Source: Paraburkholderia sp. BL9I2N2 (GTDB lineage Bacteria > Pseudomonadota > Gammaproteobacteria > Burkholderiales > Burkholderiaceae). Taken from it: a DNA stretch of 64,000 nt. Below the pieces are notes generated by a model. It saw only the letters and a program-made list of their open reading frames with translations, did no database searches and was not told the DNA's origin. Below are positions 25,838 through 34,989 of this stretch, one piece after another. A program made the position numbers and the translations under genes. Positions within the stretch are counted from its first letter, which is position 1. Each line of letters begins with the position of its first letter. The DNA lies in contig NZ_SMGP01000003.1 in NCBI RefSeq assembly GCF_004339745.1, forward strand, positions 620,001 to 684,000, given 5' to 3'.

Positions 25838-27085
25838 ATGAGCGATGTAAATGTGCAGGCCCAACGGATCGAGTGGCAGAAAGAGGGCGTGAGCCGGGTG
25901 CCGTTCGATATCTACACCGATGCGGCACTTTACGAAGATGAACAGGAAGCCCTGTTTAAAGGGCCGATCTGGAACTTCGTCGGGGTCGACGTGGAGGTTC
26001 CTAAGGTAGGCGATTTTAAGACAAATTTCGTTGGCGACACGCCCGTCGTCGTCGTGAGAAGCGCGGAGGATACCTACAGCGCATTCGTGAACCGTTGCGC
26101 GCATCGAGGCTCGACCCTCTGCTACGAGAAAACGGGCCATCGCGATGCGTTCACGTGCGTCTACCACAATTGGTCGTACGATCTTGAAGGAAATCTGAAG
26201 ACAGTTGCATTCCATAAGGGTGTTCGCGGCAAGGGTGGTTTGCCAGAGGATTTCCGTAACTGCGATCACAATCTTCAGAAACTGCGGGTCGAATCGTTCT
26301 GCGGCCTTCTGTTTGTGTCATTCGAGGAAAACGCACCTAAGCTTGAGACATTTCTCGGGCCTAAGATGTCTGCGCATATCCGTCGGATCTTTTCGAAGAA
26401 AATCCGGATCCTTGGGACGTTCTCGCAGCATATGCACAACAACTGGAAGTTGTACATGGAAAATGTGAAGGACTCCTATCACGCAAGCCTGCTTCACACT
26501 TTCTTCACGACTTTCAAGTTGAACCGGCTTTCGATGCAGGGCGGCCTGATCCTGGATGGCGACGGCGGTCATCACATCAGCTACTCGAAAATGGCGACGG
26601 AGTCCGGCACGGGTACGGACTATGAGGACGGCAGTCTGCGTGCGCAAAAAGATGATTTTGCTTTGCACGATAACCGGATCCTCAAGAGCTGGCCGGAATT
26701 TGAAGACGGCATCACGCATGCCATTCAAGGTATTTTTCCGAACCTCATCGTCCAGCAAATCCAGAATTCGCTCGCTTTGCGTCTGTTGATCCCCCGTGGA
26801 GTCAACGGGTGCGAACTGGTGTGGATCATGTTTGGTTACGAATCAGATACCCAGGAGGAGACGGATATCCGTGTCGCGCTGAGTAACCTGGTCGGGCCTG
26901 CAGGTCTCGTATCCATGGAAGACGGAGTGATTGGCAGCTTCGTCCAGCGTGCGATCGTTGGTAACCAGGGCCGTGAGACGGTGCTTGAAATGGGTGGGCG
27001 GACCGTTGAGAGTCAGGAGTCGCGAGTCAGCGAAGCATCGGTGCGTGGTTTCTGGCAGGCATACCGCAAGTACATGAAGCTGTAA
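25838..27085 (+). CDS. andAc: Rieske oxygenase large subunit, anthranilate 1,2-dioxygenase (AndAc) type
   Basis: A 415-aa alpha subunit. The Rieske ligands are Cys87, His89, Cys107 and His110 (CAHRGS and CVYH). The mononuclear iron ligands are His215 and His220 in KDSYHASLLH, with Asp212 as the electron bridge. Stretches such as GDTPVVVVRS, QKDDFALHDNRILK and FPNLIVQQIQNSLALR resemble the AndAc branch, which includes salicylate 5-hydroxylase (NagG). A strong AAAGGAGGCGAGA site precedes the ATG. The likely reaction is dihydroxylation of an amino- or hydroxy-benzoate or a pyridine analogue. Anthranilate would give catechol, but no catechol genes are in the window, so the substrate is uncertain. 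Confidence 0.87.
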   Translation: MSDVNVQAQRIEWQKEGVSRVPFDIYTDAALYEDEQEALFKGPIWNFVGVDVEVPKVGDFKTNFVGDTPVVVVRSAEDTYSAFVNRCAHRGSTLCYEKTGHRDAFTCVYHNWSYDLEGNLKTVAFHKGVRGKGGLPEDFRNCDHNLQKLRVESFCGLLFVSFEENAPKLETFLGPKMSAHIRRIFSKKIRILGTFSQHMHNNWKLYMENVKDSYHASLLHTFFTTFKLNRLSMQGGLILDGDGGHHISYSKMATESGTGTDYEDGSLRAQKDDFALHDNRILKSWPEFEDGITHAIQGIFPNLIVQQIQNSLALRLLIPRGVNGCELVWIMFGYESDTQEETDIRVALSNLVGPAGLVSMEDGVIGSFVQRAIVGNQGRETVLEMGGRTVESQESRVSEASVRGFWQAYRKYMKL

Positions 27086-27105
27086 TCAGGCCATAGAAAA
27101 CACGA

Positions 27106-27137
27106 CGGGACGCGCACGATAGGTGCCGCGCGTCCCG
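27106..27137 (+). promoter_or_regulatory. GC-rich hairpin between the two oxygenase subunit genes
   Basis: A perfect 10-bp stem (CGGGACGCGC and GCGCGTCCCG) with a 12-base loop. No T-run follows, so it is unlikely to be a terminator. It may stabilise the upstream mRNA or set the ratio of subunits. Confidence 0.65.
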
Positions 27138-27170
27138 CACAAAAGATCTACTTAATGAAGGAGCGCAACC

Positions 27171-27647
27171 GTGTTGGAATCCAGCGAACTTTATCATCGC
27201 GTGAGGCCTCTGTACGATGCTTACGCAGACTGTATCGACGAAGAGCGCTACGACGAATGGCCTGAGTTTTTCGAAGACGTTTGTTTCTACCAGATTACGA
27301 CACGAGAGGCGTATCGCGCCTCGATGCCAATCGGCATTATTCAGTGCAACAGCAAGGGTATGCTGATTGACCGAATCAACTCGATGCGCAAGGCGAACAT
27401 CTTTGAGCCGCAACGGTATCGGCATTTGCTCGGTGCGCTTCATGTGGAGTCTGCGGACGACGGAACGATCCACGCGCGGATGGGATTCGCGGTTGTGCGA
27501 ATTCTCGAAAGCGGCGACAGTATGCTGTTCCTGTCGGGCATTTGGCGCGACGAGATTGTCGAGACAGCAGAAGGATTGCGGTTTCGCAAGAAGTTGACCG
27601 TACTCGATTCTAGCCGCGTGGATACCCTCATCGTAGTACCTGTCTAA
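27171..27647 (+). CDS. andAd: Rieske oxygenase small subunit (AndAd type)
   Basis: A 158-aa beta subunit of the NTF2-like fold, starting at GTG 27171 with AAGGAGCGC upstream. Typical stretches are YDAYADCIDEERYDEWPEFF, the RYRHLLGALHVES segment and FLSGIWRDEIVE. Beta subunits support the alpha3-beta3 structure and carry no metal. It lies 85 bases after the large subunit, beyond the hairpin, and 12 bases before the reductase gene. Confidence 0.88.
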   Translation: MLESSELYHRVRPLYDAYADCIDEERYDEWPEFFEDVCFYQITTREAYRASMPIGIIQCNSKGMLIDRINSMRKANIFEPQRYRHLLGALHVESADDGTIHARMGFAVVRILESGDSMLFLSGIWRDEIVETAEGLRFRKKLTVLDSSRVDTLIVVPV

Positions 27648-27659
27648 AATGGTGATGCG

Positions 27660-28835
27660 ATGAGTAGCAATACCGACTATCCCATCGTTATCGTTGGCAC
27701 CGGGTTCGCGGGTTATACAGTTGCCCGTGAGGTACGGCGCCGCGATCGCTCCATTGGCGTGCTGATGCTGAGTCGCGAGGATGGCAACCAGTATTCGAAG
27801 CCGATGTTGTCGAATGCGTTCGCCGATAAAATGTGCCTCGAGCAACTGGCGGGCACACCGAAAGAGCAGATGGCGAAGCGGCTGAATCTCGAGATCAAGT
27901 CGAATATCGGTGTTGAATGGATCGACTCGGCCGAGCACTGCGTGCATCTTTCTGATGGCAGCCGAGTTGGGTATGGCAAGCTGGTGCTCGCTGTCGGAGC
28001 GCGGGCACGTCTGCCTAAATTCGGAGGAAGCGCAGTCAGCCAGGTGCTGTCTGTCAATACTCTGGCCGAATATGGGGCATTACGTGCGGCGCTTGACGGA
28101 AAGTCGAGTGTTGCGGTGATAGGTGCCGGGCTGGTCGGCAGTGAACTCGCGAACGATTTGGTGGCCGGTGGCTACAGTGTCGACCTGCTCGATGTCTCGG
28201 CGCGGATGCTCGACCGATTTTTACCTCCGGAGGCGGCAGATGCGGTGACACAGGCATTGATCGCCGAGGGAGTGCGCTGGCATCCGGGGGCGGCTATCCG
28301 TTCCATCGATACTGCAGATGCGGACGCTCACCAATTTCTGATAACGGGAGATAACGGCCTGCACATCGCGTGCGACGTAGTAATCGCTGCGATCGGACTT
28401 GAACCGGAGGCCGTCCGTGTCGTGCCGTCGTTTGAAACTAATCGGGGCATTGTTGTAGATAGTTATCTGCAGACGTCGGCACCTGACGTTTATGCGATTG
28501 GGGACTGCGCGGAAATCGACGGCAGTGTGCTTCCCTTTCTTGCGCCCATTCAACATGGAGCGAGGGCGTTGGCCGCGACGCTAACCGGGACGGCTACTCG
28601 GGTGTCGTATCCTCCGATGCCAATCGACGTCAAAACCCCAGCGCATCCTGTTCGCGTACTCTTGCCGCCCGCTGGCATTAGCGGTGGATGGCAGATAAAA
28701 AGCAACAGCAACGCTGGTGTATGCGCAGCATTCGTGGAGGATGGTGGGGCAATTTCTGGTTATGCGTTATCTGGTGATCAGATTAGTCGAGAAGACGAGC
28801 TGACTCGGCTATTAGCGACGAGGCCACTGGCCTGA
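27660..28835 (+). CDS. andAa: Ferredoxin/rubredoxin reductase-like FAD protein
   Basis: A 391-aa NAD(P)H-dependent flavoprotein. VIVGTGFAGYTVAREV binds FAD, AVIGAGLVGSELANDL binds NAD(P)H, and VYAIGDCAEID closes the FAD site. The C-terminal part is more like rubredoxin reductases (AlkT, RubB) than the BphA4 group. It would reduce the Rieske ferredoxin encoded at the start of the operon. The gene ends 64 bases before the left end of the IS256 element, so the operon's 3' side may once have continued. Confidence 0.85.
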   Translation: MSSNTDYPIVIVGTGFAGYTVAREVRRRDRSIGVLMLSREDGNQYSKPMLSNAFADKMCLEQLAGTPKEQMAKRLNLEIKSNIGVEWIDSAEHCVHLSDGSRVGYGKLVLAVGARARLPKFGGSAVSQVLSVNTLAEYGALRAALDGKSSVAVIGAGLVGSELANDLVAGGYSVDLLDVSARMLDRFLPPEAADAVTQALIAEGVRWHPGAAIRSIDTADADAHQFLITGDNGLHIACDVVIAAIGLEPEAVRVVPSFETNRGIVVDSYLQTSAPDVYAIGDCAEIDGSVLPFLAPIQHGARALAATLTGTATRVSYPPMPIDVKTPAHPVRVLLPPAGISGGWQIKSNSNAGVCAAFVEDGGAISGYALSGDQISREDELTRLLATRPLA

Positions 28836-28899
28836 CGGTGAAACTACCGTCAATTTCTGCAGTTGCCGAATCTCAGGTCATTTGCGTGAGGCAATGGCG

Positions 28900-30274
28900 G
28901 GGACCTATCCGTAATTTCGTGGGCGAGGCATATCATGAAGGATAAAAGTCATAGATATGCCGATCGTGAAGAAGAAACGTACCGTCGCCTCGCAGGCAGC
29001 GGCCCGAGGGCCGCTGCCTGCCCTGCCGGAAGGTCTGCTCGATGAACTGGTGAAGGGTCCACTGACGCCCGCCGAGGTTCAGGACCTGATGCTGGCTTTC
29101 AACAAGGCACTGATCGAGCGCGCGATGGGTGCCGAGATGAACATGCATCTCGGGTACCGGCCCGGTCAGCCCAAACCATCTGCGCAGACCAACGAACGCA
29201 ATGGCGCCAGCGGCAAGACGGTGATCACCGAGCGCGGCCCGCTCAGTGTCGATCTGCCGCGCGATCGCGAGGGCAGTTTCGAGCCGATCCTGATTCCCAA
29301 ACACGAGCGCCGTTTTACGGGCTTCGACGAACGCATCATCGCGATGTACACCCGGGGTATGAGCGTGCGTGAGATCCAGGCGTTTCTGGCGGAAAGCTAT
29401 GGCACCGAGGTTGTCACCCGATTTCATCAGCTCGGTCACCGATGAGGTGATGGCCGAAACGCTCGCCTGGCAAAGCCGCCCGCTCGAAGCGATGTATCCG
29501 GTGGTGTTCTTCGACGCGCTGCGCGTGAAGATCCGGGACGACGGCGTGGTGAGCAACAAGGCCGTCTATCTCGCCCTGAGCATCCAGGCCGATGGCCAGC
29601 ACGACGTGCTCGGCCTGTGGACCGAACAGACCGAGGGGGCGAAGTTCTGGCTCAAGGTGTTCAACGAACTGAAGACGCGCGGATGCCATGACATCCTGAT
29701 TGCCGTGGTCAACGGCCTGAAGGGGCTGCCCGGGGCGATCGGTGCGGCTTACCCGCGCACTACCGTACAGACCTGCATCGTGCATCTGATTCGCAACAGT
29801 CTGGAGTTCGCCAGCTACAAGGACCGCAAGGGCGTCGCTGCGGCGCTGCGTCCGATCTATGCCTCCGCGAGCGAACAGGCCGCCCTGCAGGCGCTGCAGT
29901 CCTTCGCCGAAGGGCCATGGGGAACGAAGTATCCGACCATCGTCCAATCCTGGCAGCGAGCGTGGGAACACGTCACGCCGTTCTTCGTGTTTGCGCCCGC
30001 GATCCGTCGGGTCGTAGACACAACCAATGCCATCGAGAGTCTGAACCTGCAACTGCGCAAGATCATCAAGACCCGTGGCCACTTCCCCAACGACGAGGCC
30101 GCCATCAAGCTGCTCTGGCCGGCGCTGCGCAATGTACTGGCCAAGTCCGTACGGGCCGCATTCGACGGAAATCTGCGATGAATGAGTTTGCTATCCTGTT
30201 TGGCGAGCGCTTCACTCTCGCTCGCGATAAGAACTTTTTAAACCGCCTCGCATACAAAATTGCGGACAGGTTCC
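28900..30274 (+). mobile_element. IS256-family insertion sequence, complete ends, dead transposase
   Basis: Imperfect inverted ends are visible: GGGACCTATCCGTAATTTCG at the left and GGAACCTGTCCGCAATTTTG (minus strand) at the right, both continuing to GCGAGGC. The element is about 1375 bp. No target duplication is evident between the bases before 28900 and after 30274. The right end stops 11 bases beyond the end of the chemoreceptor gene. Confidence 0.85.
28957..30230 (+). pseudogene. IS256-family transposase with two frameshifts
   Basis: The N-terminal part (MPIVKKKRTVASQAAARG, ALIERAMGAEMNMHLGY) runs to about 29411, where one extra base shifts GTEV-SPDFIS out of frame. The central catalytic part continues in the next frame (VVFFDALRVKIRDD with Asp, VNGLKGLPGAI with the second acidic region, NAIESLNLQLRK). 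Near 30168 a missing base separates AAFD from NEFAILFGERFTLA. Both shifts break the protein, so the element cannot move itself. Confidence 0.88.
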
Positions 30275-30285
30275 GCGCTATCCGT

Positions 30286-31824
30286 TCATTCGGCGATCTG
30301 GAAAACCGCGACCGCCTCGCGCAATCCTTGCGCTTGGTCCGCCATCGACTGGGCAGCTGCCGAAGCCTCCTCAACTAGCGCCGCATTCTGCTGAGTGACT
30401 TGGTCCATCTGACTGACTGCCTGATTGACTTGCTCGATTTCCATGCGTTGTTCTTCGGAAGCCGACGATATTTCACTCACGATGTCAGTCACACGTTTGA
30501 CCGATCGGATAATTTCACTGATTGTGCGGCCGGTTTCTTCAACGAGCTTTGATCCGCCATCTACCCGCTGTACCGATTCCCCGATCAGGTTGTTGATTTC
30601 TCTTGCAGCGGAAGCGCTACGTTGGGCCAAGGTGCGAACTTCGCCTGCCACGACTGCAAAGCCCCGTCCTTGTTCGCCGGCACGTGCTGCTTCAACTGCG
30701 GCATTAAGCGCAAGGATATTGGTCTGGAATGCGATGCCCTCGATGACCGCAATGATCTCTGCCATCTTGGAAGAACTATCTGAGATTCCATGCATTGTTT
30801 CGACTAGACGTCCAACAACGTCTCCGCCCCGGTGCGCTGTTTCCGATGCTACAGCCGCGAGTGTGGTCGCCTGCTTTGCGTTGTCCGCGTTTTGACGGAC
30901 CGTAGCAGTGAGTTCTTCCATGCTGGATGCGGTCTGTTCTAATGATGCTGCCTGCTCTTCAGTGCGCTGGGAAAGATCGGTATTTCCCGCAGCGATCTGG
31001 CGGGACGCCACGCCAACCGTACCGGCGGAACGCCGGACTTCGCCGATGACCTCCGCCACACGTGCCAGCAAAGCGTTGAAGGCCGTGGCGGTACGGCCGA
31101 TCTCGTCCATGTGTTCTACGCTCGCCAGATGGGTCAGATCCATGGATTGACTGACGTGATGCAGGCTGCGCTGAACGCTACTGAGGCCTGAGGCGATCAA
31201 GCGATAAAGCTGCATGCCGAGAAGGCCACTTACGACCAGCGTTGCGATCATGCAGGTACCTAGTATCCAGAATGCTTTTGTGTAGGCGGCGTTATTCGCG
31301 TCACGTACATCCTGGCTGAGCTTATCGTTGTAGGCTATATGACGTTCCAGATCTTCGAAGAGCTTAGTGGCGGCATCATGGACTGCGCCGTCGATCAGCA
31401 TGCTTTTCGCGCCATCAATGTCACCTGAGACCGCTTTCGCCTGGAAAGCGGCAATTGCTTGTCGATATATGACCATATCTGACTTGTCGGTCGCGAGTAA
31501 TTGGCGATCGGTATCGTTCGAGGAGTTATTGCGCTCGTAGATTGCCATGCGCTGATCGATGCCATTGCTGACGGCATCGAGTGCCTGCGCGACAGTCGCC
31601 TTCTCGCTAGAGGGACTCATGAGGTATCGGAAGTTGAGGCGGCCGAAAACACTGGCTTCGAATTTGATTCGGGCAAGTTCTTTGACGCTCGGAAGAATGT
31701 TTGCCTGGACATACTCGAAGCGTTGCTGTGCCTCGTGGAGCCGCCAAAGGCCGAGGCTTCCAACGAACAGCAATGCTGCGAGCGCGGTGGCTAATACGAG
31801 AATCAAACGCTTTGAGATGGTCAC
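30286..31824 (-). CDS. Methyl-accepting chemotaxis protein
   Basis: A 512-aa chemoreceptor if started at GTG 31824, which follows ATGGAGCCGGC; the frame is open to 31896. It has an N-terminal membrane segment ([18 protein letters not shown]), a helical periplasmic domain of about 150 residues, a second membrane segment ([19 protein letters not shown]), a HAMP region and a signalling domain with the highly conserved tip around [20 protein letters not shown]. No pentapeptide for CheR binding is seen at the C-terminus (VFQIAE). Its place next to catabolic genes suggests taxis to an aromatic acid, but the ligand is unknown. Confidence 0.92.
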   Translation of the reverse strand: MTISKRLILVLATALAALLFVGSLGLWRLHEAQQRFEYVQANILPSVKELARIKFEASVFGRLNFRYLMSPSSEKATVAQALDAVSNGIDQRMAIYERNNSSNDTDRQLLATDKSDMVIYRQAIAAFQAKAVSGDIDGAKSMLIDGAVHDAATKLFEDLERHIAYNDKLSQDVRDANNAAYTKAFWILGTCMIATLVVSGLLGMQLYRLIASGLSSVQRSLHHVSQSMDLTHLASVEHMDEIGRTATAFNALLARVAEVIGEVRRSAGTVGVASRQIAAGNTDLSQRTEEQAASLEQTASSMEELTATVRQNADNAKQATTLAAVASETAHRGGDVVGRLVETMHGISDSSSKMAEIIAVIEGIAFQTNILALNAAVEAARAGEQGRGFAVVAGEVRTLAQRSASAAREINNLIGESVQRVDGGSKLVEETGRTISEIIRSVKRVTDIVSEISSASEEQRMEIEQVNQAVSQMDQVTQQNAALVEEASAAAQSMADQAQGLREAVAVFQIAE

Positions 31825-32369
31825 GCCGGCTCCATGCACAGAATGGTGGGAACCCTTTATTTCGGCATCGATCACGAAAACTTTATGGTTGTACAATTAA
31901 TTAATTTGGCGCGATTTTGCGTTTCCCTGTGCCGGAATCGAAAGGTGATGGGTGCCCAGAAGATCCTCTCTAGTCACATTGCGAAGACTGCCCTAGGAAA
32001 TCATCGACCTGCTGAGTGCCGACTAGTTTGAGACGAATACGCGCGTACGGCTCTGCGACGTTGCTGACCTTGAGTCAAGATAACGGCGGGTGAGACCCTT
32101 GCTCTGAAAACGGTCGGCGGGACCTGGGTGCATTCGGTGAACTCGCGCCACGCAACAGCCTGGATAAGAGTTGTTCGCGATAGAGCAAGGCACGTAGCAG
32201 GTGCTGCTTCAGTACAACGCGTTGCCGTATCGGTTCGAAGCTCGAGGGGAACGCCTGTGTCCGCTTGGAGGTACAAAAACCGAGCATGCGCTGCTCGCGT
32301 TCACGCGTGAGCAGGGTGCTGTTCGCCCCTTATTCAGCCGTGCGCTTGCTTGGCGAAAAAGCGTTTCAC
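31825..32369. other. Stretch without a supported gene
   Basis: The AT-rich part near 31885-31910 (GTTGTACAATTAATTAATTT) is the probable promoter of the chemoreceptor gene. Beyond it I see no convincing gene. Confidence 0.45.
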
Positions 32370-32606
32370 GCTTGCCAGCGCTGGATCGACGATAAGGAAC
32401 TTCTGTTTCGCGAGATCGATCTAATGACCCGTCAGGTTGGACAACTGCTGCATCTCGCCGAAGTCAACGAGTCGCAAAACTTCAATTTTGGAGCGGTAAG
32501 CAGCGTTGATGTCACGCAGGACGTCGTGTCGTATCTCGAGCGCAAGGCCGACAGGTCTCAGGTCACGCTTCAACTCGAGGCCGATGCCGACCATCGCGAC
32601 CTTCAT
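32370..32606 (+). pseudogene. Sensor histidine kinase fragment
   Basis: The reading ends DLMTRQVGQLLHLAEVNESQ, then VDVTQDVVSYLERKADRSQV then TLQLEADAD. This is the second half of a HisKA dimerisation region and the start of an ATPase domain. No phospho-acceptor His region or ATP-binding boxes remain, and upstream codons do not fit. It is probably debris of a kinase. Confidence 0.55.
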
Positions 32607-32630
32607 ACAATACCTGCCTACGCGCTTTAA

Positions 32631-33380
32631 AGGCCGCCCATATCGCTGATTCTATCGACGATGCCGCCGGAGAAGGGCTATTCGTACTTTCCGTGCATTT
32701 TCTGGCGGTTTGTACGAAAAATCATATTCACATCAATGAGTTAAAAATCCGTCAAGTTGCAAAAGCCTGTGAGGCCGCAGACCCTTGCTACAAGCGGTTT
32801 TCTTGCGCCGCTACCGCCAGATTTTTCACGGATCGAACGAATTCCCCACTGTTGAGTGGCTACCGACCAGCACGGCGCAACAGAAAGCTAGCAATGGATT
32901 CTCGTCGTGCGGGTTAGAAACATTCGCTTGCAAAACAGGAACAAAATTACTTGAACCGACGGAGAGAAAAACAGGGCCGCATTTTGTCCGTCCGACTTTA
33001 CATTACATAATTGATCGACGTTTAATCGTAATCCTATGTTTACCAGGCCGGAGAGGCTTCGATTTGTGCAGGACGTTGCTGCACAAATTCTGGATTCGCC
33101 CATGCCTTCAGGTTGCGCGGTGACAATTTGCGCAGGGCGGGGAGGGCTGGCTTGCGCTGGATCAGTGTGGCGACACGCTCTTCAAGTTTCTGATAATCGA
33201 AACGTCGAAGGGGAAAGATTGCCTGTCTCACGAGGCCACGATGAAGCGTCTCGAATTGACGACTGGTGACCTGCCAAGGTGTTGGATGCCGTGGACATGG
33301 AGGCTGGCTGGTCGCTGGAGGAGCCTGAGCAGGCGTCAACTCCGTTACCATCGCCTGGGTATGTGAATCCGAAATCAGTA
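32631..33380. other. Stretch with no confident gene
   Basis: A minus-strand open frame at 33040-33351 (about 100 residues, with LHRGLVRQAIFPLRRFDYQK) has plausible composition but no good start signal or family. The left part is AT-rich and without features I recognise. Confidence 0.35.
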
Positions 33381-33384
33381 GCTC

Positions 33385-33424
33385 AAACCCGCCAGTTCTC
33401 TTCGGAGCCTGGCGGGTTTTTCTT
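33385..33424 (+). terminator. Rho-independent terminator
   Basis: CCCGCCAG (33388-33395) pairs with CTGGCGGG (33409-33416), followed by TTTTTC on the plus strand. Three A bases before the stem allow weaker use on the minus strand, where it lies downstream of the 51-aa gene at 33464. Confidence 0.75.
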
Positions 33425-33463
33425 TGCCTGCGGGGCGCGAGCTACATACGGCGGTGGAGTCGC

Positions 33464-33619
33464 TCAACCGTTCAGTTGCGATTCGACGTTCAGAACGATC
33501 CGTGCGACCGGGTTGCTGTCTGCGGACTGCGGCGCGAACTTGATCTGGGCGAAGGTGACGATACCGAGAGCGACGACCAGGAGTGCTCCAGACGCGGCGA
33601 TGCGGGTAAGGTATTTCAC
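33464..33619 (-). CDS. Small single-pass membrane protein, 51 aa
   Basis: It starts at GTG 33619 after ATGAGGTCCCT. Residues 5-24 form a hydrophobic helix (TRIAASGALLVVALGIVTFA), followed by a short polar tail (QIKFAPQSADSNPVARIVLN). The helix could be a membrane anchor or an uncleaved signal sequence. A terminator lies just downstream (33385-33424), which supports a separate transcript. Function unknown. Confidence 0.5.
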   Translation of the reverse strand: MKYLTRIAASGALLVVALGIVTFAQIKFAPQSADSNPVARIVLNVESQLNG

Positions 33620-34019
33620 AGGGACCTCATTTTGATGATGTAGACAGAAACTGGACGTAGCTGACAGGCGTGTCGACTCAACTTCAGCGGCATCCCGGTC
33701 CGCCAACCCGGCAACGCCGGACGCGATCGTCGGATCGCGCTTGCCGATTGGACGAATTTTGTGCAGTGCAGTATAACACAACCATCAGGTTGCATCTATC
33801 GATCACACGGGCTTGTGCATTGCACTATAAATGGTTTATCCGTATATCCGGTGCGACATCCCGTCGCGAGCGGATGCTTAATTGCTTGAGCATTTCGTGT
33901 ATGAAAGATTTCTGTACGCCATAAGGGGCCGCCATGCTCGCAGGCACGGACGATGTCGAGGAAGCCGTCTCGGCAGTCTCCCCGCTGGCGCCTGCTAGTT
34001 GAAGATGGGTTTGCGGACA

Positions 34020-34055
34020 GTATCAACTGCGCTATGATTGGGTATCAACTGATAC
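34020..34055 (+). promoter_or_regulatory. Palindromic operator of the RES-Xre toxin-antitoxin pair
   Basis: GTATCA-AC-TGATAC forms a palindrome at 34042-34055, with an extra half site GTATCA at 34020-34025. It lies 16 bases before the antitoxin start, overlapping the expected promoter, as is usual for autorepressed toxin-antitoxin operons. Confidence 0.7.
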
Positions 34056-34071
34056 TTTAGTCGGGAGTCGC

Positions 34072-34500
34072 ATGTCACTGATTACGCCTGAGGCAGTGGC
34101 CGCAGTCATGGAACTGCGGCAGGTCCCGCACACGCTCGCGGAACTCGAAGCACTTGTCCGCGACGGACTGCCCAAGTCCGCGCTGCGCGCGGGCGTCGAA
34201 CATGCGACGCAGGGCGCTGACGCCCGGCGTGCGCTACGTGCCCGCATCATCCCCGAAGCGACCTATAAGCGGCGTCGTGATCGGCTGACGCCAGACGAAT
34301 CGGAAAAGACTGAGCGGCTGGCCAGGATCGTCGCGACGACGGCCTACGTCTGGAACGACGAAGAGGACGCGCGGGAATTCCTGTCGACGCCGCACCCGGA
34401 GCTCGAGGGGCGGGCGCCACTCGATGTTGCACTGACCGAGCTCGGCGCGCGCCGGGTCGAAGAGCTGCTCTGGAAACTGTTTTATGGGTTGCCGGCGTGA
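34072..34500 (+). CDS. Antitoxin of the Xre/MbcA/ParS family
   Basis: A 142-aa protein with an N-terminal helical Xre-like region (residues about 25-75) and the C-terminal DUF2384 domain (ATTAYVWNDEEDAREFLSTP, then LDVALTELGARRVEELLW). In this family the C-terminus blocks the RES toxin and the N-terminus binds the operator. The TGA overlaps the toxin's GTG start by two bases, so the two are translated together. The palindrome at 34042-34055 is the likely binding site. Confidence 0.9.
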   Translation: MSLITPEAVAAVMELRQVPHTLAELEALVRDGLPKSALRAGVEHATQGADARRALRARIIPEATYKRRRDRLTPDESEKTERLARIVATTAYVWNDEEDAREFLSTPHPELEGRAPLDVALTELGARRVEELLWKLFYGLPA

Positions 34501-34970
34501 AGTTGTTTCGAATCGCCGACACTCGACATACGGTCTGGAGCGGCACCGGCGCGATGCTGGTGGGCGGCCGCTTCAATAGCCCGGGGCGACCGGTCATCTA
34601 CGCCGCGTCGACCTTCGCCGGTGCGATGCTCGAGGTTCTTGTTCATGCGCGCATCGGCAAGGTACCGAAGACACACGGATGGGTTGAAGCAGCGGTTCCC
34701 GACGATATTCGCGTCGAACTCCAGTCGGCCGAATCGTTGCCAGGGGGATGGGATGCGCCAGCACTGCAGGCGGCAAGGGAGTTCGGCGACGCCTGGCTGA
34801 CCGAGTCGCGTACCGCGCTCCTGATGGTACCTTCCGTCGTCGTCCGTGCAGAGTTCAACGTGCTGGTCAATCCCGCACACCCCGACGCGACGCGGATTGT
34901 TGTGACCGAGCCGCAACCCGTGGTGTGGGATGAACGCCTCTTTGTGATGCGGACGGTCGGACACTCCTAG
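34497..34970 (+). CDS. RES-domain toxin
   Basis: A 157-aa RES toxin named for conserved Arg, Glu and Ser residues. These are Arg5 (KLFRIADTRH), the Glu in GAMLEVLVHARIG and the Ser in RTALLMVPSVV or nearby. The NAD-binding core also shows GGRFNSPGRPVIYAA. Characterised members deplete NAD+ by phosphorolysis or related chemistry and stop growth until the antitoxin binds. It starts at GTG inside the antitoxin stop. Such pairs stabilise islands and plasmids, which suits this mobile region. Confidence 0.9.
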   Translation: MKLFRIADTRHTVWSGTGAMLVGGRFNSPGRPVIYAASTFAGAMLEVLVHARIGKVPKTHGWVEAAVPDDIRVELQSAESLPGGWDAPALQAAREFGDAWLTESRTALLMVPSVVVRAEFNVLVNPAHPDATRIVVTEPQPVVWDERLFVMRTVGHS

Positions 34971-34989
34971 ATTACGATGGTGGTCGGCT

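Noticed and set aside
25414-28835. Calling the Rieske operon salicylate 5-hydroxylase (nagGH)
   Set aside because: Segments of the large subunit resemble AndAc more than NagG, and the ferredoxin-plus-reductase set is complete and of a different reductase type; the substrate is therefore left open.
28997-29020. Palindrome GGCAGCGGCC / GGCCGCTGCC as a terminator or operator
   Set aside because: It lies inside the coding part of the IS256 transposase and encodes an Ala/Gly-rich stretch, so it is explained by the protein sequence.
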